Positions 36,463 to 46,438 of a stretch of DNA of 64,000 nt are shown in pieces. The stretch spans positions 1 to 64,000 of the forward strand of contig CBDHFR010000002.1 of the NCBI GenBank assembly GCA_965262665.1, written 5' to 3'. Source of the stretch: CBDBND01 sp965262665. GTDB lineage: Bacteria > Pseudomonadota > Alphaproteobacteria > Rhodospirillales > Rhodospirillaceae. The notes beneath the pieces are model-generated. The model did no database searches. It saw nothing but the letters and a program-made list of their open reading frames with translations, and was not told the origin of the DNA. Numbering within the stretch: the stretch's first letter is position 1; each line of letters begins with the position of its first letter. The translations under genes were made by a program, and so were the position numbers.

Positions 36463-36870
36463 ATGACGGACACCGCAGCCAATACGGCGTTGATCAAAAG
36501 CCTATACGATCCCAACTTGGTTTGGCGTCATGGCCGCATGGCCGAACTATTCAGCGACGATGTGGAGGCGGTTTACAACGGCTCCCCCGATCAGATTCCT
36601 TTCGCTGGCGTCGCCCACGGGCGTGAAGATGCGATCGCATTGCTCGCGCGTATTCGAGACTACGCTGTTGTCCATAAACTGGACCCCCAGAAATTTGTCA
36701 CGGACGGTGACGATGTGGTTGTCTTCGGCCACGCGGAAGGGGAAGGGAAGGTGACCGGGCGGTCCTTTTCTGTGAATTGGGTTCAAGCCTGGACAGTCAA
36801 GGATGGGCGTATCACCTCGGTGTGCTACTACAATGACACTGCAGCCCTTCAGGCCGCATTGTCCGAATAG
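36463..36870 (+). CDS. SnoaL/NTF2-like protein
   Basis: A 135-residue cone-shaped NTF2-fold protein: ELFSDDVEAVYNGSPDQIPF and GREDAIALLARIRDY near the start, and VQAWTVKDGRITSVCYYNDT near the end. The family includes ketosteroid isomerases, polyketide cyclases and simple binding proteins, so the reaction cannot be named. It sits between TIGR03032 and an unknown gene, 3 bp before the latter, and stops with TAG. Confidence 0.82.
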   Translation: MTDTAANTALIKSLYDPNLVWRHGRMAELFSDDVEAVYNGSPDQIPFAGVAHGREDAIALLARIRDYAVVHKLDPQKFVTDGDDVVVFGHAEGEGKVTGRSFSVNWVQAWTVKDGRITSVCYYNDTAALQAALSE

Positions 36871-36873
36871 CTC

Positions 36874-37434
36874 ATGGCAAATGAAATGCCCGACTCACCT
36901 GCCAGCGACCCATTTAGTGCCCAGCCCAAGGACACGATCTTTACCTTCTTCGATCATGCTTTCAACATCAGTCTTCTTGAGCGCCTGGTCGCTCATGGTG
37001 AAATCGACCTTACGCACCGAATTTTACCTTTAGAGGGTGTTGTCAAAGCGAGCCGTCTTCACACCTATCGTTTCACCCAAGATATGAATGGCACCTGGAC
37101 CATGAAACAGGTTCAAGATGAGGGTGTCGTTAACGTGACGTTAAGTCACGTTTTATCCATGACCGAAGTACGCAAAGCCGTACCTGTGCTGTTGGCCGGG
37201 ATGCCTCAGTCCGCAAAGGAAGAAAAGTCGAATCTCGTCCTTATTGATGGCTTTCATCGCACGGTGCGCCATATTATAGATGGCGATGAAACCATTTCTG
37301 TTGCGCTGATCTCACGGCCCGAAGATCTGTGTCGGTTTCATTGCCATAAAATCAATAGCAAGGCTTTCGATGCACTCGGTCAGCCCGTCGATCCAGACCG
37401 TATCGAAGTTCGGTATTATTGGGCGGGGCGCTGA
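36874..37434 (+). CDS. Protein of unknown function with ParB-like segment
   Basis: A 186-residue soluble protein with no full family match known to me. Residues 115-150 (SNLVLIDGFHRTVRHIIDGD, then ETISVALIS) resemble the ParB/Srx-type nucleotide-binding loop (IDGxHR), usually preceded, as here, by a beta strand and a helix (VNVTLSHVLSMTEVRKAV). No DNA-binding domain follows. It may be a stand-alone ParB-like enzyme or a chance similarity. It is coupled to the NTF2-like gene and lies upstream of a nitrilase. Confidence 0.6.
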   Translation: MANEMPDSPASDPFSAQPKDTIFTFFDHAFNISLLERLVAHGEIDLTHRILPLEGVVKASRLHTYRFTQDMNGTWTMKQVQDEGVVNVTLSHVLSMTEVRKAVPVLLAGMPQSAKEEKSNLVLIDGFHRTVRHIIDGDETISVALISRPEDLCRFHCHKINSKAFDALGQPVDPDRIEVRYYWAGR

Positions 37435-37587
37435 CGATACTGTGATCTATGTAAATCCATTGTTGGCCGAATTCTTCACTATAAGAGCCCAATACATTCG
37501 ACCTATGATCGAGACAAGCCTTTTTCATTCTAGATCGTCATCAATACGCATAGCGTCTTGCAAACAATGCGAGAGGAGTATCAAAAA

Positions 37588-38643
37588 ATGATCGAACCGT
37601 GGCGTGTCGCTTGCATGCAAACCTACACCCATGCGTTGAACGGTTGCACGAACCGTGAAGACGCCATGGCTATCGTCAACACCAGCCTTAACCGTTGGGA
37701 ACAACTCATTCGTGGTCAAGCGTGCAACGGAACCAAACTGCTGCTGTTTCCCGAGTTTGGATTACAGGGCTTTCCTGTCGGAGAATCCGCCCAAGCCTGG
37801 ATCGAAAAAGCCTGTTTGGACCTCCCAGGTCCCGAAAGCGAACGCCTGCAGAAACTGGCTCAGGAATTCAAAATTCATATCGGGGCGAACGCCTATTGGT
37901 GCGACCCGCAGTTTCCCGGCCGGTACTTCAACACCAGCTTCCTCATCGACACCTCCGGCGACATCGTTCTCAAATACCGGCGGATCAACACCGCTCATGC
38001 CGGGTCGCCGCATGATTTTATGGATAAGTATTTCGATACCGTCGGTATCGAAGGGGCTTTTCCGGTAGCGGACACGAGTCTAGGCCGCATCTCTATGATG
38101 CCCTGCGGTGAAATCATGTTCCCCGAGGCGGCGCGCATGTTCATGTTCCGGGGCGCTGAAGTGCTGCTCCATCCCACGTCTGACTTCGGTGCGGCGGATA
38201 ACAACGGCTGGCAATCGGCCAAGACCGTGCGGGCCTCGGAGAACATGATGTATTTGGTGTCGTGCAATACAGCTGGCATCCGCAACGCGCCGTACGCGGA
38301 AAACGAATGCCAAGGCCGGTCAAAGATCATTGACTATGATGGGCGTATCTTGGCCGAAGCGGGCATGGGGGAATGCACACGAGCAGCAACCTTCATCGAC
38401 GTAGAAGGCCTGCGTCGGCTGCGCTCCGGCGTTGGCGGCTACAACAGGCTTGTGCGCAACCGCATAGAAATGTACCGGCCTGTGTACGACACAGTGAGTT
38501 TCTACCCACCCAACCAGTTCGCGGACTCCGTCATGGATTCGAAGGGGCGGATCGAGGAGAACTATCAGCTGGCACTGGATAGTATGGCGGATCAGAAAAT
38601 CATTCCGCCGCGAGCAAAACCCGTTAAGGAAGCCGCGGAGTAA
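37588..38643 (+). CDS. Carbon-nitrogen hydrolase (nitrilase superfamily)
   Basis: A 351-residue nitrilase-fold hydrolase with the full triad: Glu in LLLFPEFGLQGF, Lys in VLKYRRINTAH and Cys in MMPCGEIMFPEAARM. The start at 37588 has GAGAGGAG upstream; an in-frame ATG at 37558 lies within that leader. The family cleaves nitriles, amides or carbamoyl compounds. The C-terminal 60 residues (NRIEMYRPVYDTVSFYPPNQ onward) are an extension beyond the core domain. It converges on the two-domain nitrilase gene with only 2 bp between stops. Confidence 0.9.
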   Translation: MIEPWRVACMQTYTHALNGCTNREDAMAIVNTSLNRWEQLIRGQACNGTKLLLFPEFGLQGFPVGESAQAWIEKACLDLPGPESERLQKLAQEFKIHIGANAYWCDPQFPGRYFNTSFLIDTSGDIVLKYRRINTAHAGSPHDFMDKYFDTVGIEGAFPVADTSLGRISMMPCGEIMFPEAARMFMFRGAEVLLHPTSDFGAADNNGWQSAKTVRASENMMYLVSCNTAGIRNAPYAENECQGRSKIIDYDGRILAEAGMGECTRAATFIDVEGLRRLRSGVGGYNRLVRNRIEMYRPVYDTVSFYPPNQFADSVMDSKGRIEENYQLALDSMADQKIIPPRAKPVKEAAE

Positions 38644-38645
38644 AC

Positions 38646-40637
38646 TCAAATACCGGTGCGGACGCCGAAATTGACGTCCGTTGCCGGTGGCTGATAGACA
38701 CCGGTCTTATTGTACCGCGCCAAGACATCGCGCAGCTGTTTGTAGCCTGTATACGGATTTACGTACGGGTCACCAGCCCAAACGTCCAAAGGCATGCCGA
38801 TCTTCTGAGCGTAAATGTCCATATAGCCTGTTGGGTCATCCCAGATGACCGAGTTCATCGTCGGGTCTTGCCGGGCCATGCGTAGTTCCCGCAAATCCAA
38901 TGAACCGGACATGAACGCCCGGCCTGCGGTGTCGATTTCTCCCATCACCGATCCGTCAAAGTGAATGATGCGGCTGTAGCCACGCTCAAGAACACTGGGG
39001 TGAACCCCGTGAGGGTCGAGATACTCACCACCATTGCGCGGTGTGAGGATATAGGCTGTGTTTTCAAACCCCCGGGTTTGACGCGTCAATTCCCACGGCA
39101 ATCGGTCGGCGCCGTGCGGATCAGATGTGCAGTGAATGATCACTTCGGCCCCTTTGTGGACCAGCATGCGCGCCGTTTCTCCCACCGTGTGATCGAAGCA
39201 CACCATGGCGGCCAGCTTACCGAGGGGAGTATCGGCGACGGGGAAAAGATAGTCGTAGCCGAACGTATCGACGTATTGGGTGAAGATGCTCCCCGGCGTG
39301 CAGTCCGGGAAAAAGCCCCAAACATCGGCGCAATGGATTTTCCGGTAGCGGTGAATGAGGTCGCCACTGTCATTGATAATAAAAGCGCAATTGAACACGC
39401 GGCCGGGAAACTTGGGGTCCTTCTCCAAGGCGGATCCTGCAATGTAGACCTTATTCTTGGCACAGAACTCACCGATCTGATCGGACTCAGGACCGGGGAA
39501 AGAGATGGCGATGCGCTCGAAGGTCGCCGGTGTGCGGCGTCCGTATCCGCCTTGACCGTGGAGAAAGAACTCTGGGTAACACAACAGACGTGTGGTCGGG
39601 CCGGAGGCGCTGCGTGCCGTGATCGATAGGGCATCTTCCAGATTTTTCTGGATGACCGCTTTTGGGTCTTCCGTGTGCTTTTGAATGAAACGCGGTTCAG
39701 GCTGGACGACTAGGACGTCGTAGCGGTCTTCCCGCGGGCCGTCTAAAGCGTTGCGTTTTGCTTGCGCTTCTGTGCGCAGGTTTGCTTCCTTAACCCACCC
39801 TGATTTGATTTTCGGCAGAGCGCGCTTGGCTTGCTGGCGCTTAACCTGCTGAAACCCTTTCACGTACAGGTTCGCACGCACATGGACAGGTGGGTTGTAA
39901 TAAGGGTTCTGTCGCCGGATGCGCAGAGTTTCGATGTCGGCTGCAGCGGACAAAAAGGATTCGTCCTTGCCAATTCTCTGGTGGCGGTAGGTCCAGGAAT
40001 AGAAGCCGCAACCCGGAGGCAGGGACACCGCATAGCCGTCCCGGTTCACATGGCTTGGAGTAGCCGTCGCCACATAAGAAAGATTTTCATAGGCGCGGAC
40101 CAAGCGGGCGTTCAGGCGCGCGTCATAGCTGAAATCACGACGCTCGATGGCCGGATTGAGGATGATTTCTGCGCCTTTCCAAGTGAGCGCCCGGCCCAGC
40201 TGAGTTTGGAAAATGTCTTCGCCGATGAGCATGCCGATGACGCCGAGCGGCGTCTGGGCCACGGGAAACTTGGCTTTTTTACCAAGATCGCAGGCTGAAT
40301 CGCTGAAGCCGGTGAGATAGTCCGGTGTGACTTTTGATGTGCGCAATAGTGATTTGCCGTCGGGGCCGAAAAGAAAACCAACGGTTTGTGCAACCTTGGC
40401 ACCCTTAGCCGTCACCGGAACGGCGCCAGCGAGGTACACTTTTTGTGCTTTTGATAGGGCGGCCAGCGCTTTTGAAACTTTGGCTTCCGTTTGCATCTTT
40501 GCACCGGCCTCGCCAAGCGGCAGAAGAACAAGGAGCGGTTCACCGGAGGGTCGTGGTTCTCCTTTTGCGGCCGAGATCAGATTGCTTAGTTCCTGAACGG
40601 AATCAGCAGACCATGGCTCTTGGGTCATGATGATCAT
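38646..40637 (-). CDS. Two-domain nitrilase-superfamily protein, first domain probably inactive
   Basis: 663 residues made of two nitrilase-like domains. The C-terminal one (from about residue 305) keeps the triad: LLCYPEFFLHGQGG (Glu), HRYRKIHCAD (Lys) and AAMVCFDHTVGETARM (Cys). The N-terminal one (about 20-270) has the fold signals TPLGVIGMLIGEDIFQTQLG and WKGAEIILNP, but Gly stands where the catalytic Cys is expected. So it is probably a structural or regulatory pseudo-enzyme. A GAGGAGAA ribosome binding site supports the start. It ends an operon with solute-binding protein, NrfD-like, molybdopterin and FeS subunits. Confidence 0.88.
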   Translation of the reverse strand: MIIMTQEPWSADSVQELSNLISAAKGEPRPSGEPLLVLLPLGEAGAKMQTEAKVSKALAALSKAQKVYLAGAVPVTAKGAKVAQTVGFLFGPDGKSLLRTSKVTPDYLTGFSDSACDLGKKAKFPVAQTPLGVIGMLIGEDIFQTQLGRALTWKGAEIILNPAIERRDFSYDARLNARLVRAYENLSYVATATPSHVNRDGYAVSLPPGCGFYSWTYRHQRIGKDESFLSAAADIETLRIRRQNPYYNPPVHVRANLYVKGFQQVKRQQAKRALPKIKSGWVKEANLRTEAQAKRNALDGPREDRYDVLVVQPEPRFIQKHTEDPKAVIQKNLEDALSITARSASGPTTRLLCYPEFFLHGQGGYGRRTPATFERIAISFPGPESDQIGEFCAKNKVYIAGSALEKDPKFPGRVFNCAFIINDSGDLIHRYRKIHCADVWGFFPDCTPGSIFTQYVDTFGYDYLFPVADTPLGKLAAMVCFDHTVGETARMLVHKGAEVIIHCTSDPHGADRLPWELTRQTRGFENTAYILTPRNGGEYLDPHGVHPSVLERGYSRIIHFDGSVMGEIDTAGRAFMSGSLDLRELRMARQDPTMNSVIWDDPTGYMDIYAQKIGMPLDVWAGDPYVNPYTGYKQLRDVLARYNKTGVYQPPATDVNFGVRTGI

Positions 40638-40648
40638 AGCGGTTCTCC

Positions 40649-41230
40649 TCAGCCCTTATAAAAGACGGTGGGTTTGGTGCGTTTTTCCGGTAACAAGGTC
40701 CAGGTCTGCTCGTCGGCAAGCTGATCGGCTTCGCCGAAGATCCGAGCGTTGGTCGGACACACCTCGACGCACGCTGGTTCCCTGTTTTCGTCGATGCGGT
40801 GATAACAGAAATCGCATTTGGCGATGGCACCCTTATCTGCCCGCTTCACATCCGGTCGCTCAAAGTCCGTTTGGTTGTCGGGGAAGGGTGTGCGTTCATC
40901 AAAGACCTGGAATCTCTGGTCATACGGACAAGCCAGGACACAGGCGCCGCAGCCGATGCATTTGTCCCAATCGACGAGAACGATGCCGTCCTTGTCCCGG
41001 GCGTAGGTGGCTTTGGTTGGGCAGACATCGATGCAGGAGGCGTCATCACAGTGGTTGCACATCACCGGCAGAAACTGACGTTTAACCTCTGGATAGGTGC
41101 CGATTTCCTGTTCGAGAATTTTGGTGAAGTTGATGCTCCGCGGCGTGTTGTGTTCCACCTTGCAGGCGATGACACAGGCATTGCAGCCAATGCAGCGGTC
41201 CAGATCCATGACCATGCCGTACTTGCTCAT
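40649..41230 (-). CDS. 4Fe-4S ferredoxin subunit of molybdopterin oxidoreductase
   Basis: A 193-residue DmsB/PhsB-like electron-transfer subunit with four cysteine clusters: DRCIGCNACVIACKVEH, CNHCDDASCIDVCPTKAT, DKCIGCGACVLACPYD and KCDFCYHRID with CVEVCPTNAR. These bind four cubane clusters that pass electrons between the molybdenum subunit and the membrane subunit. It overlaps the catalytic gene by 4 bp (ATGA) and is followed 11 bp later by the two-domain nitrilase. Confidence 0.93.
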   Translation of the reverse strand: MSKYGMVMDLDRCIGCNACVIACKVEHNTPRSINFTKILEQEIGTYPEVKRQFLPVMCNHCDDASCIDVCPTKATYARDKDGIVLVDWDKCIGCGACVLACPYDQRFQVFDERTPFPDNQTDFERPDVKRADKGAIAKCDFCYHRIDENREPACVEVCPTNARIFGEADQLADEQTWTLLPEKRTKPTVFYKG

Positions 41231-43819
41231 GCGGTTGCCCCTATAGCGTCGGAAATTTTGGTTACCTTCACGCGCACGCAGGAATCCGTTTGTCCGCTTA
41301 AAGTATCGATAAAAGCCACGTCGGGTGCGGGGAGAAAGTTGTTGAATCCCGTGCCTTTATATTTGGATACCGAATAAGCCCGGGCCCAATAGCCCAGTGT
41401 GGAGGGAATCCCGATGCAGTCTGGATGAATAAGCTCGGTTGTCTTCAACGTGCCTTCGCCAGTGGCGAATTGAGACTCTATTTGTATCCGGTCACCGTCC
41501 TTCAATCCCTTTTCGTGTGTCGTTTTGCTGTTGAGCATGACATTGTAGGTATAGGGGTTGGCCTCGCTTATTTCGTCGATCCAAAGATTCTCAACCGTTA
41601 TGGAAAACGTGATGAACGGTACTTTGAAGTTCACCACATGAAGATCGAACCCCGAGTCATGATCTTCGTGAGCATGACAGGGAAAGTATTGCAGTAGAGG
41701 TGCATAGGGAGAGACATCCCACTCAATCCCCAACTCGTCGACGACGTCGCTCACCCGTTCGCCAGTTTCAATCAGATGTTCCATGTAGACTGGCACCCGC
41801 GCTTTCATAAAAGGACGCGGATAGGCTTCCTCGATGGTCTTTTCCCGGGTGATGAGGCAGGCCGTTTCGTTGAGTTGATCGTATGAAAAACTTTCGCCGA
41901 TCAGACTTTTGGCCTGCTGTTCGGCAATGTCTTTTACTGTATGCCGTTTTCCAGGCTCTAGTTTGAAAGCCTCGTCGATGTTCCACATGGCTTGGCCCTG
42001 GGTATAGAGATCCTCAAGAATACCGGTCCGCTCGGCCAGCTCTAGATAGACCTCTGTCCCGGGGCGGGCGCCCTCCGGCGGGAGAACAGCCTGTTGCCGC
42101 ATCAACCAATACCATTCACCAGGGCCTGGAGTGATAAAGGCATAAGGGTCGTTGGCGGGGAACAAATCCCACCGTTCGTAGTCGTGGCTATCCGGTAGCA
42201 CGATGTCCGCAAACTCCGTGGTCTCGTCGATGAATGTGGCGAAGGACACCTGAAACGGAATCTTAGCCAGGACCGATGCCATGGCTTCGGGGTTATGACT
42301 GTTCATCATCAGATTGGTGCGGCCGTGCATGAGCACTTCCGGCGTATAGGGAATGCCGAAGTGGTCTGGGTCACGAATACCCCAGGCAAACATGCCACGG
42401 GTGAACAGAGCCGCCGGAAAAAGCTCGTTGAGATCCAACGTTTCAGGAACCGTCGGCTGCCGGGGCGGGTAGGGCTTGTGGTATTTGGCGATGTGCTGGG
42501 CCGGCACCAGCATGCCGTCTGCATCTTCCTCCGGCGCCCAAAACAGACCAATGGGATTAACGCCCCGCTGGTCACCAGGCACATCCAGATTGCCCACCAT
42601 CAAATTCAGCATATGAATGGCTAGGGTCGTATGGGCGCCACCCTTGTGCGCCCCAGACCCCCGTTTGAAATGGATCGCTGCGGGGCGCAGCGGCAATTCG
42701 TGACCGTCGATGACCACCGTTGAGCCGATCAATGCAGCATCAGCGAACTCCTTGGTCAACCGGCGGATGGTTTTTGCCGTCACGGTCGTCGTTGCCGATG
42801 CCGTGTCCACATCAAACTGAAGCAGATGATCTTTGACCTTCTGAAAGGATGGCTGAGTGTGCTGATTACCTACCGTGAAATCCCCTTGCAACGCCGGTTT
42901 GCTAATGGACTCATCATCGAAGGGTTTTGCCTCACCGCTGTTTTCATCCCAGATTTGGGGTTTGCCTGTCACTGCATCGCGCACGTAATGCCCGTCATCG
43001 CCAATGAGATACGGCGCATTGGTTTTCTCTTTAAGAAAGGTCGTGTCGTATAGCTCGAGTTCATTGAGCAGTACATTGAGCATAGCGAGAGCAAGTGCAC
43101 CGTCTGTCCCAGGCTTGATGGGAATCCAATCGTGTGCCTTGGCGGCCGCATTGGTGCAGAACGGATCGATGACCACCAGTTTTGCACCCCGAGCGCGGGC
43201 CTCCGCCATCATATCAGCCGTATGCAAGGGGATGGTTTCGGCCAGAGCGCCCAGCTGGGTGCCCCACAGCACCATGTAGTTGCACCGTTCGAAATCCAGC
43301 TCACCATTAAAGGAGCCGTTGAGCAGAAGGTGCGCCATATGGGGCGCGGCGCCGCAATAGTCTGCCCGGTTCCAATGGAGATTTGGCGTACCGTAAGCCG
43401 CTCCAAACGCTTTGGAGATGCCGTAGCCTGGCATATCGAAGTGCGCAATCACCAGCTTGCGTGGATCATCTTCGCGAACGGTCTTGAGGCGGCTGGCGAC
43501 GGTTTCCAAGGCTTCGTCCCAAGAAATCTCTTGCCACTCTGGATCTTCATTCAAGCCTTTATTGGAGTTGCCACGCTTCAACGGTGTGGTCAGGCGTTTG
43601 GGATCATGCAGATCAAGAAATCGGGCTTTGCCCTTTGCACAAATGTAGCCGCGGGAATTAGGAGCAGCGGGAATTAGGAGCAGCGGGATCGCCGACGACG
43701 TCGACCACTTTACCGTCGATGCGATGCACTTTGATGCCACAACAGTTGTAGCAACCCATGCAGACCGATGGGGTCCAGGCCTCATCTTTAAACTCTTGTT
43801 TGTTTGTGATTTTGTTCAC
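41227..43819 (-). pseudogene. Molybdopterin oxidoreductase catalytic subunit, broken by a 16-bp duplication
   Basis: A DMSO-reductase-family subunit of about 860 residues. The N-terminal FeS motif SVCMGCYNCCGIKVHR is read from GTG 43819 until a 16-bp tandem duplication at 43653-43684 shifts the frame. Removing one copy joins GDPAAPNSR to GYICAKGKARFLDL, restoring the fourth cysteine. Downstream are ISWDEALETVASRLKT, HWNRADYCGAAPHM, KLVVIDPFCTNAAAK and a cofactor-binding C-domain. There is no Tat signal, so the enzyme would face the cytoplasm. The substrate is unknown. The duplication is the only visible defect. Confidence 0.88.
43653..43684. repeat. 16-bp tandem duplication in the molybdopterin gene
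   Basis: GGGAATTAGGAGCAGC occurs twice without interruption. It is inside the coding sequence of the oxidoreductase between the FeS motif and the body of the protein. Because 16 is not a multiple of three it causes a frameshift and a stop soon after. It looks like a replication-slippage event. Confidence 0.9.
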
Positions 43820-43841
43820 GGTGTGCTTTCCCCGCTCCACT

Positions 43842-44743
43842 CTACGCAACGGACTCGAAGGCGCCAACCTTGAGGACGGCAAATCGAAACATGATATCGC
43901 CCATAATGCGGCCCAGGACGATGCCAGCCAGAACCGGCGTATTTAAAAGCCCTGACAGAATAGCGATCAAAGGAAGAAGAAGCCCTAGTCCCATGGCCAA
44001 GGTCCAGAAAAGGAGTGGTTCCTGTCCGATCAACCAATTCGCGGAAATAGTGCTCGCATTACCGCGCCGACGCATAGCATGGACATAAAGAAACGTGGTC
44101 AACACGATGACGATAATAAGCGCGCCCCAAATCAGTTTCAGGTCAACTCCCAAAATCGCAACCTGTCCACCGAAAACAACACCTGCCGCATCAACCCTGT
44201 CAACGATCCATGCAAAAATGAAAGAAGTGGTAGGAGAGGGGAGGACCAAAACGCGATCCCGGCGGATGCCCGCATTGCCAGTCCAGGATAAAACAAAATG
44301 AACAAACCCGTCACCACAGCGCCCAAGATCAGGATGTCATTTAGATTATCAATAAAACTCAGTGCAGGAATTGTGAGCCCACCCACATAGAGACATCCCA
44401 GTGCTGTGAACAGCCCAATGGCAAGAGTGCCTCGGCTGATCCAGGAGCGGTGGACGTTGATAATGGCGCGCCAAGCCAGCATTGGTTTGCCAAGGTGTGA
44501 AAGTAACAGGATCACGGCGCCGATCATGCAGATGAGGGCGCCAATCATACCGGTCACATGATCAGTGGCCGCGAACAACAGGAACGCTCCAACACCAAGT
44601 CCCTCGAGCGCAAACACAATGGCTTCGCGAATCCCCCATACCGTCTGAAATCGGGGGCCTACCGTAAAGCTATGATCGCTTTGTTTCAGAGGTATTTGAG
44701 TCACACGTCCAAACTTTAGGTTAAGGCACGATTTGGTAATCAA
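43842..44743 (-). pseudogene. NrfD/PsrC-like membrane subunit, one frameshift
   Basis: A polytopic membrane anchor of about 300 residues for the oxidoreductase. The N-terminal half has IREAIVFALEGLGVGAFLLF, GMIGALICMIGAVILLLSHL, LGKPMLAWRAI and WISRGTLAIGLFTAL, typical of NrfD. It shifts frame near 44235 (WSSP region) and continues TTSFIFAWIVDRVDAAGVVF to VGAFESVA. NrfD proteins pass electrons to or from quinone. It starts with TTG at 44743, overlapping the stop of the solute-binding protein gene as TTGA, so the five genes form one coupled operon. Confidence 0.8.
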
Positions 44744-46284
44744 TCGTCGTCAATCTCTATGTCCTCAAGACGCAGCTGTTGGCGGCCAAAGGTGATGTTC
44801 TGGACCCGATCGGCGAAAGCAAAGACTGCAGCTTGCGGGAATAGGTAGAGGGATGGCGCCAAGTCGTGCAGGCGCGCCATCAGGTCTTGCAGCTATTTTT
44901 CCCGTGACGCCGGATCAAAGTTTGTTTTTGTCGCCTCTATGTCATCCATCATTTCCGGAATACAGAAGAACACGCCATTTTTGGAACAGGACACATTCTC
45001 GATGGCCCGGATCGCATCCATATAGGCGGACGTATTCCAGATAGAAGAGAGAATATCGGTGTCTCCCCAGTCGCCGGAAAACCATTTTCTGACCCATTCC
45101 GTGCCAAAGGTTGGCCGTATCTCCATATCGACCCCGATCTGACGCAGATCTTGGGCGACGGATTGGTAGATGAGTTCCGCTTCGGGCACTCCCGCAGAGA
45201 GTAGGACATCGGCTCTAAAGGAAAGTCCCTCGGCATAACCCGCTTCTTGAAGCAACGCCCGTGCCCGCTCCGGATCGTAAGGGTAGGGCTTGATGTCCGG
45301 GTTGTAGCCGAATACCGACGGAATAGCCCCTTGGCCATTGGCCTCCACAGAACCGTTCAAAATGATTTGGGCAATCTCTTGACGATTGGTGCCGTAATTC
45401 AAAGCCTGTCTTACACGCACATCGGCGAGAGGATGGTCGGGGCGGATATTCGGCAACGCCAAGGCACCGACCAGGGGCGCCTCCCTCACCAATGTTCGAT
45501 ACCCTTCCTGCTCCAACAAATGCAGCGATTCAAACCCCAGACCGTAGGCGATATCGATCTGATCCGACATGAGCGCCTGCGCCCGGCTTATCTGTTCACC
45601 AATAACGACCCATTGAATCTCTGTTAGTTCTCTCACATCTCGCCAGGATGACAAGTTGCGCACCATCCGGGATCGACCGCTGTCCATCCCCCAGTCTGTC
45701 AATACGAAAGGGCCCGTCCCGATGGACTGAAGTCCAAACTCATCGGCCCCCATTTCTTGCCAAGCGTTCTTTGGCGCCATCAAGACCATGCTTATAAGCT
45801 TGGGAAAAATAGCGTCCGGTGTGGTGGCGGTAAATTGAACCGTATGTTCATCAATGGCATTGGCAGACTGAATACGGGCGACCTCACCTGAAATGAAAAA
45901 TCGCTGCGCTGGGCCTGTCTTGAGGTACTCGACGATGGCAACAACCGTTTCCGCGTTGAACGGCTCTCCGTTGGCAAACACCACATCGTCCCGCAAGCGA
46001 AAGACCCAAGTTATGGGTGAGGTCGATTCCCACGACAAAGCAAGACTGGGAACCACGGCACCGGTCTCATCGATCACCACTAAGCAATCGAATAAAACGG
46101 TGCCTGGATGAATGCCGCCGGTGATCATGGAGGCGAACGGATTGCCTAAACCGGGAGTCCGTCCGGGCACGGCGATTCGCAGTGTTTCCGCTCCAGATAT
46201 ATTTGGATTAGAACCCAATCCAGCTAGAACCGCTAAGATGAACGCCAACCCCTGAGTGATGTTCTTAGATCGAAAAACGTTCAT
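44740..46284 (-). pseudogene. Family 5 extracellular solute-binding protein with in-frame amber codon
   Basis: An oligopeptide/nickel-type periplasmic binding protein. A signal peptide (GLAFILAVLAGLGS) is followed by ETLRIAVPGRTPGLGNPF, LSWESTSPITWVFRLRDDVV and SIGTGPFVLTDW. After DPASREK a TAG (44893-44895) stops the frame. The same frame then reads LQDLMARLHDLAPSLYLFPQ and FADRVQNITFGRQQLRLEDI to a TGA at 44740 that overlaps the NrfD start. The family normally ends with such a segment, so 51 C-terminal residues are lost by a point mutation. No permease or ATPase genes for this system are in the window. Confidence 0.82.
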
Positions 46285-46438
46285 TCTGTCTTCGGTTCCA
46301 GCGTTGTTCGTTTGTTCATCAAGTGGAGCACAACAGGTGTTCCGAGCAAATGAAAAAGGCGCATGCTAATCTTTGATTCAGACGTTCCTCTGTTTCTATG
46401 ATCGTCTATTGATCCAACTGAAGACGCCGTAAACCGTT

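Noticed and set aside
28209..44895. Genome-wide reassignment of UAG to an amino acid
   Set aside because: Several normal genes here end in TAG with the next gene starting right after, for example hicA (31950), IS3 OrfB (14405) and the NTF2-like gene (36870).
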